The notes below the pieces were generated by a model. That model worked only from the letters and a program-made list of their open reading frames with translations, was not told where the DNA came from and made no database searches. The translations under genes and the position numbers were made by a program. From Anaerolineales bacterium UBA2395 (lineage in GTDB: Bacteria > Chloroflexota > Anaerolineae > Anaerolineales > Villigracilaceae), in the NCBI GenBank assembly GCA_002343775.1, contig DDSH01000030.1, positions 136,725 through 200,724 on the forward strand: a stretch of DNA of 64,000 nt. The letters run 5' to 3'. Below, one piece after another: positions 1-7,823 of this stretch; position 1 is the stretch's first letter; each line of letters starts with the position of its first letter.

Positions 1-294
1 GGCAGCCAATCTAAAAAATACAGGCTTGCCCGTTCACTGCGTCCATCTTGTCCTTCACGTCGCCGCGTAGTTTTCGATGGCAGGATATACCTGTTCCGCT
101 TTCTTTGGAAGGGAGAAGGAAGCCAGTGAATCTGGCTCCAGAGGCATCCGCTGATCTATCCGATTTTTTCACCTTACGTTCCGTAAGGGATTAGCGTCCC
201 GTTCGCACGGGAGAACCTCCACCTCGTGATCTTATTTGAAATAAGACCCAGCCGCTTCAACTCCGTTATTTGGTTGTCTGCCCCGGAAATTAAC
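1..294 (-). other. Structured minus-strand leader of unknown class, cut by window edge
   Basis: Minus-strand sequence downstream of the promoter at 301-330. No convincing protein gene is visible. It contains several short perfect hairpins in a row: CTTATTT/AATAAG near 231-246, CCCGT/ACGGG with a GCGA loop near 198-212, CCTTACG/CGTAAGG near 172-188, and GCCAG/CTGGC near 123-137. That density suggests a structured RNA or a regulatory 5' leader for a gene beyond the left edge. I compared it by eye with the SAM-I, M-box, cobalamin, T-box, fluoride, RNase P and tmRNA signatures and found no good match. The class remains unknown. Confidence 0.3.
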
Positions 295-300
295 GCCGGG

Positions 301-330
301 ATTGTACACGTTTTTGTGGGAGTTCGTCAA
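301..330 (-). promoter_or_regulatory. Sigma-70-like promoter reading toward the left edge
   Basis: On the minus strand a TTGACG -35 box (325-330) is followed after 18 bp by TACAAT (301-306), which is preceded by TG. It lies just downstream of the 6S RNA terminator, so it starts a separate transcript. Confidence 0.55.
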
Positions 331-345
331 GGAGGATTTGTGGAC

Positions 346-381
346 AAAAAAAGACGGAATGTTAACCTGGAACATTCCGTC
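346..381 (-). terminator. Intrinsic terminator of the 6S RNA transcript
   Basis: Perfect 11-bp stem GACGGAATGTT/AACATTCCGTC (353-363 with 371-381) and a 7-nt loop. On the minus strand it is followed directly by seven T residues (352-346). Confidence 0.8.
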
Positions 382-563
382 AATGATGGCGTACCCCGCC
401 TGTGCCGTGTACTGCGAAGTTTTGAACCTGCTTTCGCAGGTGGGTCCTGACCGGGAAACGCCGCCTTGGCTCAGGCCTATCGCGTTATTTCCGTTAAGAT
501 AAGGACCCTTTTAGGGGGTGTTGGCTCAAAACGTAGAGTGCAATATCACGCGCACCGCAGGGT
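346..563 (-). ncRNA. ssrS: 6S RNA (RNA polymerase-binding regulatory RNA)
   Basis: 6S RNA mimics an open promoter and sequesters the housekeeping RNA polymerase holoenzyme. The minus-strand RNA shows the expected architecture. A long closing stem pairs the 5' end (ACCCUGC..GUGC..CGUG, about 563-546) with 393-409. A large central bubble carries the typical small 3' hairpin CCUGC-GAAA-GCAGG (about 426-439). An upper stem pairs GGGUCCU with AGGACCC, and apical stems AACGC/GCGUU and GCCU/AGGC sit above it. The closing stem to the start gives about 171 nt; with the terminator it is 218 nt. The transcript has its own extended -10 box and terminator. No protein reading of this stretch is credible. 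The identity rests on structure, not on a covariance search. Confidence 0.75.
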
Positions 564-569
564 GTGATT

Positions 570-578
570 CTTATACCA
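570..578 (-). promoter_or_regulatory. Extended -10 promoter of 6S RNA
   Basis: TGG-TATAAG on the minus strand ends seven bases before the predicted 6S RNA 5' end at about 563. No well-placed -35 hexamer is visible, which is consistent with an extended -10 element. The remaining bases to 714 hold no other gene. Confidence 0.45.
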
Positions 579-714
579 TATTCCAAAGTGCAAGGGTAGA
601 TAAACCTTAAGCAACCTTCAGGGCAAATTTGTTGATTTTCCATTCGATTTGTGATAGTCTGAATCAATGAGTTGAAAGCCTGTTGAAAGATGTCCGAAGT
701 CGAAGGAGGAACAC

Positions 715-1725
715 ATGGATCTTGTTCATGGTGTGGATGTAAGTTACTGGGAACCGAAGGTGGATTGGTCGGTTTTGCGCGCGCAGGGGTTCAAGTTTGC
801 CCTGGTGCGTGCGACTTCGGGGATAGGGTATGTTGACCCGAAGTTCAAGTCTCATTGGGAGGGCGCCCGCAAGGAAGGTCTGCTGCGCGGCGCATATCAT
901 TATTTGATCGCGAATCAGGATGCCAAGCAACAGGCAGACTTGTTCATCTCCACCATCCGCGCAGACCGGGGTGAACTGCCGCCGATCATCGATCTTGAAG
1001 ACAAATACAATGAAAATGCCACCAATACAAAGATCATCGATACCTGTAAAGCCGTCCTGGACCGTGTGGAAAAGGCGTTCGGTCTCAAGCCGATGATCTA
1101 TTCGCGCACCCAGTACCTCAATGTGCATGTCTCGCGCAACGGCAAAGCGCCGGCTTGGGCGAAGGATTATCCGCTGTGGCTGGCGCAATATCCCTATGTG
1201 TTCGACCCGAACATGCACCCCAACAAGAACATGCCTACACAGGCTGTGGGTTGGCAGGATTGGAAAATTTGGCAGTATTCGGAAACCGCCCTCATCGACG
1301 GCGTGACCAGCGACATCGGCGCTCCAACGGAATGCGACCTGAACTGGTTCCGAGGTAGCGAAGCGGACCTGTATGCATTTGCCGGTGTAAAACAAAAGGA
1401 GCCAGTCACGCATACGGTGAAGAGCGGCGACACGTTCAAATCCATTTCCGAGAAGTATGAGATCACCGTGGATGAACTTTTAGACGCCAACCTGGCACTG
1501 CTTGCGGAAGGCGCGAAACTGACCATCCCAGTGCGCACCATCACCAAACCTATTCCGATCGACGACAAAAAAGTTTCCACCCGCACCCACGTTGTCAAAT
1601 CTGGAGACTCGCTTGGCTCGATCGCCCAGAAATACGCAGTCAGTGTCGATGACATCGTGGCGCTCAACCCGCAGATCACGGATCGAAATATGATCTTCCT
1701 GGGGCAGGTGATCGTCATTCCGTAA
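715..1725 (+). CDS. GH25 lysozyme with two C-terminal LysM domains
   Basis: Peptidoglycan muramidase-type hydrolase of 336 residues. Residues 1-215 form the GH25 domain: the N-terminal HGVDVSYWE gives Asp8, and the PPIIDLED segment gives Asp93 and Glu95, the DxE pair typical of the family. Two LysM modules follow, at about 231-273 (SGDTFKSISEKY) and 291-336 (SGDSLGSIAQKY); these bind N-acetylglucosamine polymers. No signal peptide is visible, so export would need a holin-like or non-classical route, or the enzyme acts after lysis. The start is supported by GAAGGAGGA a few bases upstream. The gene is monocistronic, followed by a terminator-like hairpin. It could serve in cell-wall turnover or against competitors. 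Confidence 0.9.
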   Translation: MDLVHGVDVSYWEPKVDWSVLRAQGFKFALVRATSGIGYVDPKFKSHWEGARKEGLLRGAYHYLIANQDAKQQADLFISTIRADRGELPPIIDLEDKYNENATNTKIIDTCKAVLDRVEKAFGLKPMIYSRTQYLNVHVSRNGKAPAWAKDYPLWLAQYPYVFDPNMHPNKNMPTQAVGWQDWKIWQYSETALIDGVTSDIGAPTECDLNWFRGSEADLYAFAGVKQKEPVTHTVKSGDTFKSISEKYEITVDELLDANLALLAEGAKLTIPVRTITKPIPIDDKKVSTRTHVVKSGDSLGSIAQKYAVSVDDIVALNPQITDRNMIFLGQVIVIP

Positions 1726-1740
1726 CCGACATTTCATGAA

Positions 1741-1776
1741 AACATCCCCGTTGCGCTTCCTGCCGACGGGGATGTT
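1741..1776. terminator. Hairpin terminator between convergent genes
   Basis: AACATCCCCGT pairs with ACGGGGATGTT (1741-1751 with 1766-1776). T-rich sequence follows on both strands, so it may end both the lysozyme gene and asnS. Confidence 0.6.
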
Positions 1777-1801
1777 TGATTCTGTTTTCTGTGAACTTTG
1801 T

Positions 1802-3145
1802 CTACGGGTAAATTCGCTTGATCGTTCTCGGGAAGGGAATCGCTTCGCGGATATGTTCGATGCCGCACATCCAGGCAGTGACGCGCTCGGTACCCATACC
1901 GAATCCCGCGTGGGGTACGGAGCCGTACTTGCGCAATTCCAAATACCACTTGAACGCTTCTTCGGGCAGACCTTCGTGTTGAATGCGCGCCAGCAGTTTA
2001 TCTGGGTCGCTCATGCGCTCAGAGCCGCCACAGATTTCGCCGTAGCCTTCGGGCGCAAGCAAATCCACCGATTTGCAGACTTCGGGACGGTCGGGCCACG
2101 GTTCCATGTAAAAGGCTTTGACCGCGCTGGGGTAGCCGTACACAAACACCGGTTTGTCGTGCAGTTTGGTCAATTCGGTCTCGTGCGGAGCGCCGAAATC
2201 CATGCCCCATTCGAACTTGAGCAATTCCTTGCGTTCGGGGTCGGTCTCTTTTTCGTACAGGTCGATCAGATATTTGGCGGCATCGTCATATGACATGCGC
2301 GGGAAGGGACCCGTGACCTTCTCCAATTGAGAAATATCGCGCCCGAGGAACTTCAACTCGGCGGCGCAATCTTTCAACACAGACTGGGCAATGTGGATGA
2401 TGAGGCCCTCTTCAATGTCCATGAGTTGGTCGAGGTCGCAGAAAGCGATCTCGGGTTCGAGCATCCAGAACTCGGTCAGGTGACGACGCGTTTTTGACTT
2501 CTCCGCGCGGAAGGTGGGACCGTAGCAGTAGACTTTGCCGAACGCGAAAATATTCGCCTCGTTATACAGTTGACCGGTTTGCGCCAGGAACGCGGAGCCT
2601 TCGTCGAAGTATTCGGTCTCGAAGAGGGTGGTTGTCCCTTCGGCGGCGGCGGGGGTGAGGATGGGCGTGTCGAGGTTGAAGAAGCCCTGACCGTCCAAAT
2701 ACTCGCGGACGGCCGACATGACCCGCACGCGTACGCGCAAGATCGCCCACTGACTCTGCATGCGAATCCACAGGTGACGGTTGTCGAGCGCGAAGTCTAC
2801 GCCGTGGTCTTTGAGCGCCATCGGATAGTCCGCCTCTGCGGCTTGGACGACCTGCAAGTCTTTGATGCCGACCTCGAACCCGCCGGGGATGCCGGGCGCG
2901 CGCTTATCTTCGCGGACGGAGCCGGTGATAATCACCGACGATTCCTGCGGCAGTTTCGAGATGGTCTCGAAGAGTTCGGGCGACAGGTCACCTTTGAAGG
3001 CAACGCATTGAATGAAGCCCGAGCCATCGCGCACGAGCAGAAAGACCAGTTTGCCCTTGTCTGTGCGGTTGTAGACCCAGCCCTTTAAAATGACGTCCTG
3101 CCCGACGTAGTTTGATATTTTTGAAACGCTGACGTGTTCGGTCAT
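1802..3145 (-). CDS. asnS: Asparaginyl-tRNA synthetase
   Basis: Class IIb aminoacyl-tRNA synthetase of 447 residues that charges tRNA(Asn) with Asn. An N-terminal OB-fold anticodon-binding domain (about 1-110, with the segment VILKGWVYNRTDKGKLVF) precedes the class II catalytic core. Motif 2 is seen as FRAEKSKTRRHLTEFWMLE and motif 3 as GFGMGTERVTAWMCG followed by REAIPFPR. The length and the lack of a GAD insertion separate it from the bacterial AspRS encoded at 12406-14169. The start is preceded by AAGGAAT. Having AsnRS together with an AspRS of non-discriminating type and GatCAB implies two routes to Asn-tRNA(Asn), as known in Thermus and Deinococcus. Confidence 0.92.
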   Translation of the reverse strand: MTEHVSVSKISNYVGQDVILKGWVYNRTDKGKLVFLLVRDGSGFIQCVAFKGDLSPELFETISKLPQESSVIITGSVREDKRAPGIPGGFEVGIKDLQVVQAAEADYPMALKDHGVDFALDNRHLWIRMQSQWAILRVRVRVMSAVREYLDGQGFFNLDTPILTPAAAEGTTTLFETEYFDEGSAFLAQTGQLYNEANIFAFGKVYCYGPTFRAEKSKTRRHLTEFWMLEPEIAFCDLDQLMDIEEGLIIHIAQSVLKDCAAELKFLGRDISQLEKVTGPFPRMSYDDAAKYLIDLYEKETDPERKELLKFEWGMDFGAPHETELTKLHDKPVFVYGYPSAVKAFYMEPWPDRPEVCKSVDLLAPEGYGEICGGSERMSDPDKLLARIQHEGLPEEAFKWYLELRKYGSVPHAGFGMGTERVTAWMCGIEHIREAIPFPRTIKRIYP

Positions 3146-3194
3146 GTAGGGAATTCCTTTAGTCCATTAATTTTTATTATTATATTACATGTAC

Positions 3195-3731
3195 CTAGGT
3201 AATTGCTGATTTATATGTAATGTTTCGTGGAATATCGAACCCATTTTGCTTTGCTAAATCAAATAGTTCGTCTGTAATTATTTTTGCCTGTTCTCTCAAT
3301 TTTTTGGCTTTAGTTATGTTGACAGTTTTTATCTCGCCGTGAGCAATTTTATTACGATATTCGATTATTTCTTTTATTCCTGGAAATCTTTTTTCGAGTT
3401 TATTCAAGATAAGGGGATTTCCATTTAGATCTTTTTTGAACAATTCTTTTTTTGATGAAAATCTTTCAGATGATACATATTGATTGTAGAACCATGCAAT
3501 TTTATCTAAGAGTCCGGGGTGTTCCTTCCCATTTAGAAAGACTCTCATTTCCTCATTCATTTTCATTTTTTTGATGATTACGTTTAGATTTTCTTCAATA
3601 AAAAAACCCGCAAATAATATGACAACTACGCAATTAGCAATTTCTGTAGATTTTTCACCTTTTTCTACTCTTTTCAATGCTTGATAGCTGGTTGCTATTA
3701 GAATGGCAGCATCCTTACTCACTTCTGGCAT
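3195..3731 (-). CDS. HEPN-like protein of unknown function
   Basis: 178-residue, mostly helical protein with no close family that I recognise. Near the C-terminal half it carries EYRNKIAHGEI, giving R126-N-K-I-A-H131. This matches the R-X4-6-H motif of HEPN domains, many of which are RNases in toxin-antitoxin, abortive-infection or CRISPR systems. The gene is strikingly AT-rich compared with asnS and the S9 peptidase on either side, which suggests horizontal acquisition. It sits 49 bp upstream of asnS in the same direction. No nucleotidyltransferase partner (MNT type) is adjacent, so it would be an orphan. It could equally be a non-catalytic RiboL-PSP-HEPN or SWI2-type relative. Confidence 0.6.
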   Translation of the reverse strand: MPEVSKDAAILIATSYQALKRVEKGEKSTEIANCVVVILFAGFFIEENLNVIIKKMKMNEEMRVFLNGKEHPGLLDKIAWFYNQYVSSERFSSKKELFKKDLNGNPLILNKLEKRFPGIKEIIEYRNKIAHGEIKTVNITKAKKLREQAKIITDELFDLAKQNGFDIPRNITYKSAIT

Positions 3732-3837
3732 CGTTATCTCCGCTTAGTAAAAAGTAATAATCGGCAATTCTGTTTCTTCCGCTTTTCCAACTTCTTTACC
3801 ATCACCTCTTTTGTAGATTTTTTGTCGGATTTGTTCA

Positions 3838-3870
3838 AGTTGACTGTCATCTCCAAGATGACAGTCAACT
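3838..3870. repeat. Perfect 15-bp inverted repeat
   Basis: AGTTGACTGTCATCT and AGATGACAGTCAACT are separated by 3 bases. It lies just beyond the 3' end of the S9 peptidase gene. There is no T-run on either strand, so it is not a classic terminator. It shares the TGACWGTCA core with the hairpin at 5951-5987. Confidence 0.6.
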
Positions 3871-3880
3871 AAGGTTTACC

Positions 3881-5890
3881 CTATTTCAAATACTTATCCA
3901 TCCATCTCAAAATATGATTGAGCCGCGCAATGCGCCGATCCGTTCTCCCAATGCGGGAGAGACCATGCGGCTCTTCGGGGAAGCGCACGAACTCTGTCTC
4001 CACGCCTGCGCGTTTGAGTGCCACAAAGGCTTGCTCGCCTTGCTCGATGGGACAGCGATGGTCATGCTCGTTGTGGATGATGAGCGTGGGTGTTTTGGTG
4101 TTGCTCAAATATTTCACTGGTGACATGTTCCATAACTTGTCCATGCTCTCTTGCGGCGAACCGGATTTTGCCCAGAACTGGAAGATCCAGTTGAAATCGC
4201 TCGAACCCCACATGCTGACCCAATTGGTCACACTACGCTGCGCCACAGCCGCCTTGAAGCGATTGGTATGCCCGACGATCCACAGCGTCATAAATCCGCC
4301 GTACGAGCCGCCGGTCACGCCCATACGTTTGGAGTCGATGTATGGCTTCCGCGCCATGAGGTCAGCGAACTTCATCAGGTCGTCATAGTCGGGTCCGCCG
4401 AAATCGCCCCAGATCGCCTTCGAATGTTTTTCGCCGTAGCCTCGTCCGCCGCGCGGATTGGTGAAGTACACCACGTATCCATTTGATGCAAAGTAATTGA
4501 ACTCATGCATGAAGAACTTGCCATACTGCGTCCACGGTCCGCCGTGAATTTCAAAGATCGACGGATAAGTTTTGTTCGGGTCAAAATTGGGCGGGAACAT
4601 GATCCAGCCTTGCAGGTCGGTGCCGTCTGCGCCTTTGTACCAAACCTCTTCCACTTTGGGCAATTTCACCGAGGCAAAATAATCATGATTGATGTGCGTT
4701 AGATATCGCACCGTGCTGCCGCCCAACTCTCGCAAATGGATTTGCGGCGTGTCGTGCATGCTGCCATAAAAATACGCCACATGCTTTTGGGATTTGTCGA
4801 ACGAGACGGTTCCCAGCGCCCCACCTTCACCGATTAATTCCGTCATATTCTTGCCAGCGATGTCGATCCGCTTCAAAACCGTGGATCCGTGAACTGCTGC
4901 CTGAAAATAGATAAATTTTCCATCGTTTGACCACACCGGCGGCACCGTCTCCGCTGCGCCGAAATCGGTGATGACATCCGCCGTGGTATGCAGGTCATAT
5001 TTCTCGGTCAGGTTCTTGGCAGGCTGTGAGCCGTCCACAGGCACGATCCATAGACTGGTACTCTTATAGTGTAAGTTCTCGCCTTCGCTGCTGAGATATG
5101 CCAACCACTTGCCATCCGGCGAGAACGAAAGCATGGATTTCCCGCCAATCGGTGTTTTCAGTTTGCGAGGTGTGCCGCCATCCGCAGGCATGATGAAAAT
5201 ATCATCATAGTCGGGGTAGGCATCGGGCTCCTCGGTGCGGTTGGAGACGAAAGCGATCGTCCTGCCATCGGGTGAGAACGTGGGGGAGGTCTCATCGTGG
5301 ACGGCGCCATCGGTCAATTGCTTGCCTTTTCCTGTGCGCGCATCAATCAGCCAAATGTGAGTCCGCTCGTGGGGGAGGTAGCCGTAACCGTCCAATTTGT
5401 AAAAGAGGCGCGTGTAATGCCTCACCACCACGCCGAGCTTTTTCTTCTGCTCATCCTTCTCGCGTTCCAACTTTTCCGCATCTGTCTTGCGGACGGTGCA
5501 TAGCAGTTTGCGCCCATCGGGTGACCAACTCACAAGATTGATCTCGCCGTCAATGGATGTCAATTTCCGTGCCTCACCGCCATCGAAGGGAATGAGATGA
5601 ATTTGCGAAGGCTTGCCATTGCCATTGCGGCTGGATAGAAAGGCAATCGTGCTGCCATCGGGCGACCAGCGCGGCGACGAATCGGATTGGTCGCCGTAGG
5701 TGAACTGACGCGGCTCACCGCCTCCCGTTGGGACGATCCACAAGTTGCCGTATTTCTTCTCGGTCTTGCGGTCTACGCGTTGCAGGCGGTAAATAACATG
5801 ACCACCATCGGGCGCAATATTGACATTGGAAAGCTGTTGTAAAGAATACAGATCCTCGGCGGTGACAAAACGCTTTTTGGGGGTTGGCAT
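3881..5890 (-). CDS. S9 family peptidase (acylaminoacyl-peptidase type)
   Basis: 669-residue serine peptidase. The N-terminal 400 residues form a TolB/DPP-type beta-propeller with repeated SPDGRTIAF and SPDGKWLAY blades that filters small peptide substrates. The C-terminal alpha/beta-hydrolase domain has the nucleophile in GVTGGSYGGF (Ser529), Asp610 in NEHDHRC and His642 in EEPHGLS. No signal peptide is visible, so a cytoplasmic oligopeptidase is likely. It opens with MPTPKKRF behind an AAGGAG-like site. It stands alone, bounded by palindromes on both sides. Exact specificity (acylaminoacyl- versus prolyl-oligopeptidase) cannot be read from sequence. Confidence 0.9.
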   Translation of the reverse strand: MPTPKKRFVTAEDLYSLQQLSNVNIAPDGGHVIYRLQRVDRKTEKKYGNLWIVPTGGGEPRQFTYGDQSDSSPRWSPDGSTIAFLSSRNGNGKPSQIHLIPFDGGEARKLTSIDGEINLVSWSPDGRKLLCTVRKTDAEKLEREKDEQKKKLGVVVRHYTRLFYKLDGYGYLPHERTHIWLIDARTGKGKQLTDGAVHDETSPTFSPDGRTIAFVSNRTEEPDAYPDYDDIFIMPADGGTPRKLKTPIGGKSMLSFSPDGKWLAYLSSEGENLHYKSTSLWIVPVDGSQPAKNLTEKYDLHTTADVITDFGAAETVPPVWSNDGKFIYFQAAVHGSTVLKRIDIAGKNMTELIGEGGALGTVSFDKSQKHVAYFYGSMHDTPQIHLRELGGSTVRYLTHINHDYFASVKLPKVEEVWYKGADGTDLQGWIMFPPNFDPNKTYPSIFEIHGGPWTQYGKFFMHEFNYFASNGYVVYFTNPRGGRGYGEKHSKAIWGDFGGPDYDDLMKFADLMARKPYIDSKRMGVTGGSYGGFMTLWIVGHTNRFKAAVAQRSVTNWVSMWGSSDFNWIFQFWAKSGSPQESMDKLWNMSPVKYLSNTKTPTLIIHNEHDHRCPIEQGEQAFVALKRAGVETEFVRFPEEPHGLSRIGRTDRRIARLNHILRWMDKYLK

Positions 5891-5950
5891 GAAAGACTCC
5901 TTTTCGGAAGGTGATTTCTGGAAATGCGGGTGAATTGTATATCATCTGAT

Positions 5951-5987
5951 AAAAAAAGTGACAGTCACCTTTGAAGGCACCGTCATC
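5951..5987 (-). terminator. Terminator after the TPR-GGDEF gene
   Basis: On the minus strand ATGACGGTGCCTT pairs with AGGTGACTGTCA (one bulge, one G-T pair) and runs straight into seven T residues (5957-5951). The arm core resembles the palindrome at 3838-3870. Confidence 0.55.
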
Positions 5988-6023
5988 TAAAACTCACTTG
6001 TTCCGCACTGACGCAGTATGCGA

Positions 6024-7712
6024 TTACATTTCGCCAAAGATGAAAAACTGTTGTTTCCCGGCATGTTTGGCTTCGTAAAGCGCCTGATCTGCCAGATCTA
6101 ATAAAGCATCCAGATTTTTTTTGGTGGCCTGGGCCAGATCCGCGATTCCCATGCTTGCCGTAATGGAAACATCGCCTTTTTTGGTTGGGATACTTTGATT
6201 TTTTAGTTTTTCGAGCAATCGTTCCGCGATCTGTTTCGCATGTCCACGGGTACTTCCCGGTAAAAGAATTGCAAACTCATCGCCTCCATATCTGCCGATG
6301 ATCTCACCCTGGCGTAGACTTTCCCGAAGGATCCGGGTGATTTCGATCAATGCGTGATCCCCGACTGCATGACCATAGGTGTCGTTGATTTGTTTGAAGC
6401 GATCCAGGTCGAGCAGGATGGCGGAGAGCGGTTGATCTGTCTGGATTGTCCGGGCTATTTCTTTTTCGCCCAGATTGAAGAACTCACGCCGATTAAGCAC
6501 TCCAGTCAAGTCATCAAGCCCTGCCAGTTTTGCAAGAGCCTCTTGCGCAAGCTTTCGTTCTTCGATCTCGCGTTTTAATTCAATGTTCTTCAGATACTGG
6601 ATGTTTGCATCCTTTTTCGCAGACTCGACTTGATGGCTGACCTGAAGTCCTATAAGCCGTTTTGCCATATTTTCATTGAATATGGTTTCTTTCAATGAGT
6701 GGAATTTTTTATGGTGTTTCAGCGCGGTTTCGAAATCCCCTTTCTTTTCGAAAATCTCTGTAAGTAATTGATGACATAAATATTCGCCGCGGCGGTCATT
6801 TGACGCCTGCGTGGACGCGAGTCCGCTTTGGAGATACTGGATCGCATCTTCCTCCTTCCCCAATTGGAAACATACCCTGCCAAGATGGTACACGCATTGA
6901 AATTCCTCTGATCCCAACCTTTGTTTACGGGTCCGTGTCAGGACATCCAATAATGTTTTCTCAGCATTGATCAGATCGTGAATGCCTATATAGATCTCGC
7001 CCAATGTACTTAATGCAGTTGTTTCTACGGTTTCAAGATGATGCTCACGGGCAAGGCGAATGCTTTCCTGGCAGACGCTTAACGCTTTCTCCCCATCTCC
7101 CATATCGAGGTATGTCAGGGCAAGGTTGTTCAGGGCGATGCTCTCGCCTGGGAAATAGCCGAGCTCCCGTTGACGTTGCACAACTTTCAACCCCATTTCC
7201 AATGCTACGCCTATATTTTCCGCTTCGGCATAGATAACACTGAGAATATTGAGTATCCGTGTTTCACGGTGAAGATTCAGGGTTTCTTGTGCCAACCTGA
7301 GCCCCTTCGTCCCGTATTCCGTTGCCAGATCAAAATCTCCAAAACAACGGTATGTCCAGCTTAGGTTTCCGAAGAGATCGATCTTGTTCTCATCTATTTC
7401 AGTGTTTCTTGTTTTCGTCCTATCCAGGAACTCGACTGCTTGTAAAGACTGTGATAAAGCCAGCTCGTAATTCCCGGCATCATTGTTGAGTGCAGCAAGG
7501 CTGCGCAGGCTGGATGCAATCCCAAAGAGATAAGGTTCTTTTTCGAATACCCCACTTTTTGATAACTCATATGCTTGTTCCGCAAGGGAACGAGAGCGGT
7601 CTGGATTTCCAAGGTTTAAGACCCATGAAAGCTCGTTGAGAATATCAATCCGCGCTTTCGGGTCTGTGGCACTTTGCAGTCTGGCATCCAACTCGGAGAC
7701 GGAAGTGTCCAT
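6024..7712 (-). CDS. TPR-repeat diguanylate cyclase (GGDEF)
   Basis: 562-residue signalling protein. The first 340 residues are helical tetratricopeptide repeats of the Rap/MalT-like kind (ALNNLALTYLDMGDGEKAL is a clear unit). A coiled-coil linker (about 345-395) precedes the GGDEF domain, with the intact motif GGDEF at 476-480. It should make cyclic di-GMP from two GTP. The usual inhibitory I-site RxxD five residues upstream reads RQGE here, so product inhibition may be altered. No transmembrane segment is seen, so it is a cytosolic sensor, probably of a peptide or protein partner bound by the TPRs. The gene is single, with a terminator downstream. Confidence 0.9.
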   Translation of the reverse strand: MDTSVSELDARLQSATDPKARIDILNELSWVLNLGNPDRSRSLAEQAYELSKSGVFEKEPYLFGIASSLRSLAALNNDAGNYELALSQSLQAVEFLDRTKTRNTEIDENKIDLFGNLSWTYRCFGDFDLATEYGTKGLRLAQETLNLHRETRILNILSVIYAEAENIGVALEMGLKVVQRQRELGYFPGESIALNNLALTYLDMGDGEKALSVCQESIRLAREHHLETVETTALSTLGEIYIGIHDLINAEKTLLDVLTRTRKQRLGSEEFQCVYHLGRVCFQLGKEEDAIQYLQSGLASTQASNDRRGEYLCHQLLTEIFEKKGDFETALKHHKKFHSLKETIFNENMAKRLIGLQVSHQVESAKKDANIQYLKNIELKREIEERKLAQEALAKLAGLDDLTGVLNRREFFNLGEKEIARTIQTDQPLSAILLDLDRFKQINDTYGHAVGDHALIEITRILRESLRQGEIIGRYGGDEFAILLPGSTRGHAKQIAERLLEKLKNQSIPTKKGDVSITASMGIADLAQATKKNLDALLDLADQALYEAKHAGKQQFFIFGEM

Positions 7713-7823
7713 GGGGTTGCAATCGATTCTATTTTGAGTTTTTCTTAAATTATAATATTATCTAGTGGAAATAAAGGCGGGTGAAAACATCTTCATCCGC
7801 TCTCAGTTAACATTTTTAGCACC

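Noticed and set aside
11..172. Minus-strand frame of 53 codons from GTG with plausible C-terminus, and an overlapping 30-codon ATG frame
   Set aside because: No Shine-Dalgarno, overlapping alternatives and hairpin-rich sequence make a gene call unsafe.
1..294. Possible SAM-I, M-box, fluoride, tmRNA or RNase P RNA
   Set aside because: Only short partial resemblances (for example GAGGTGGAGG); the conserved cores are missing.
226..502. Two plus-strand frames over the 6S region
   Set aside because: They overlap each other and run antisense to a structured RNA with promoter and terminator.
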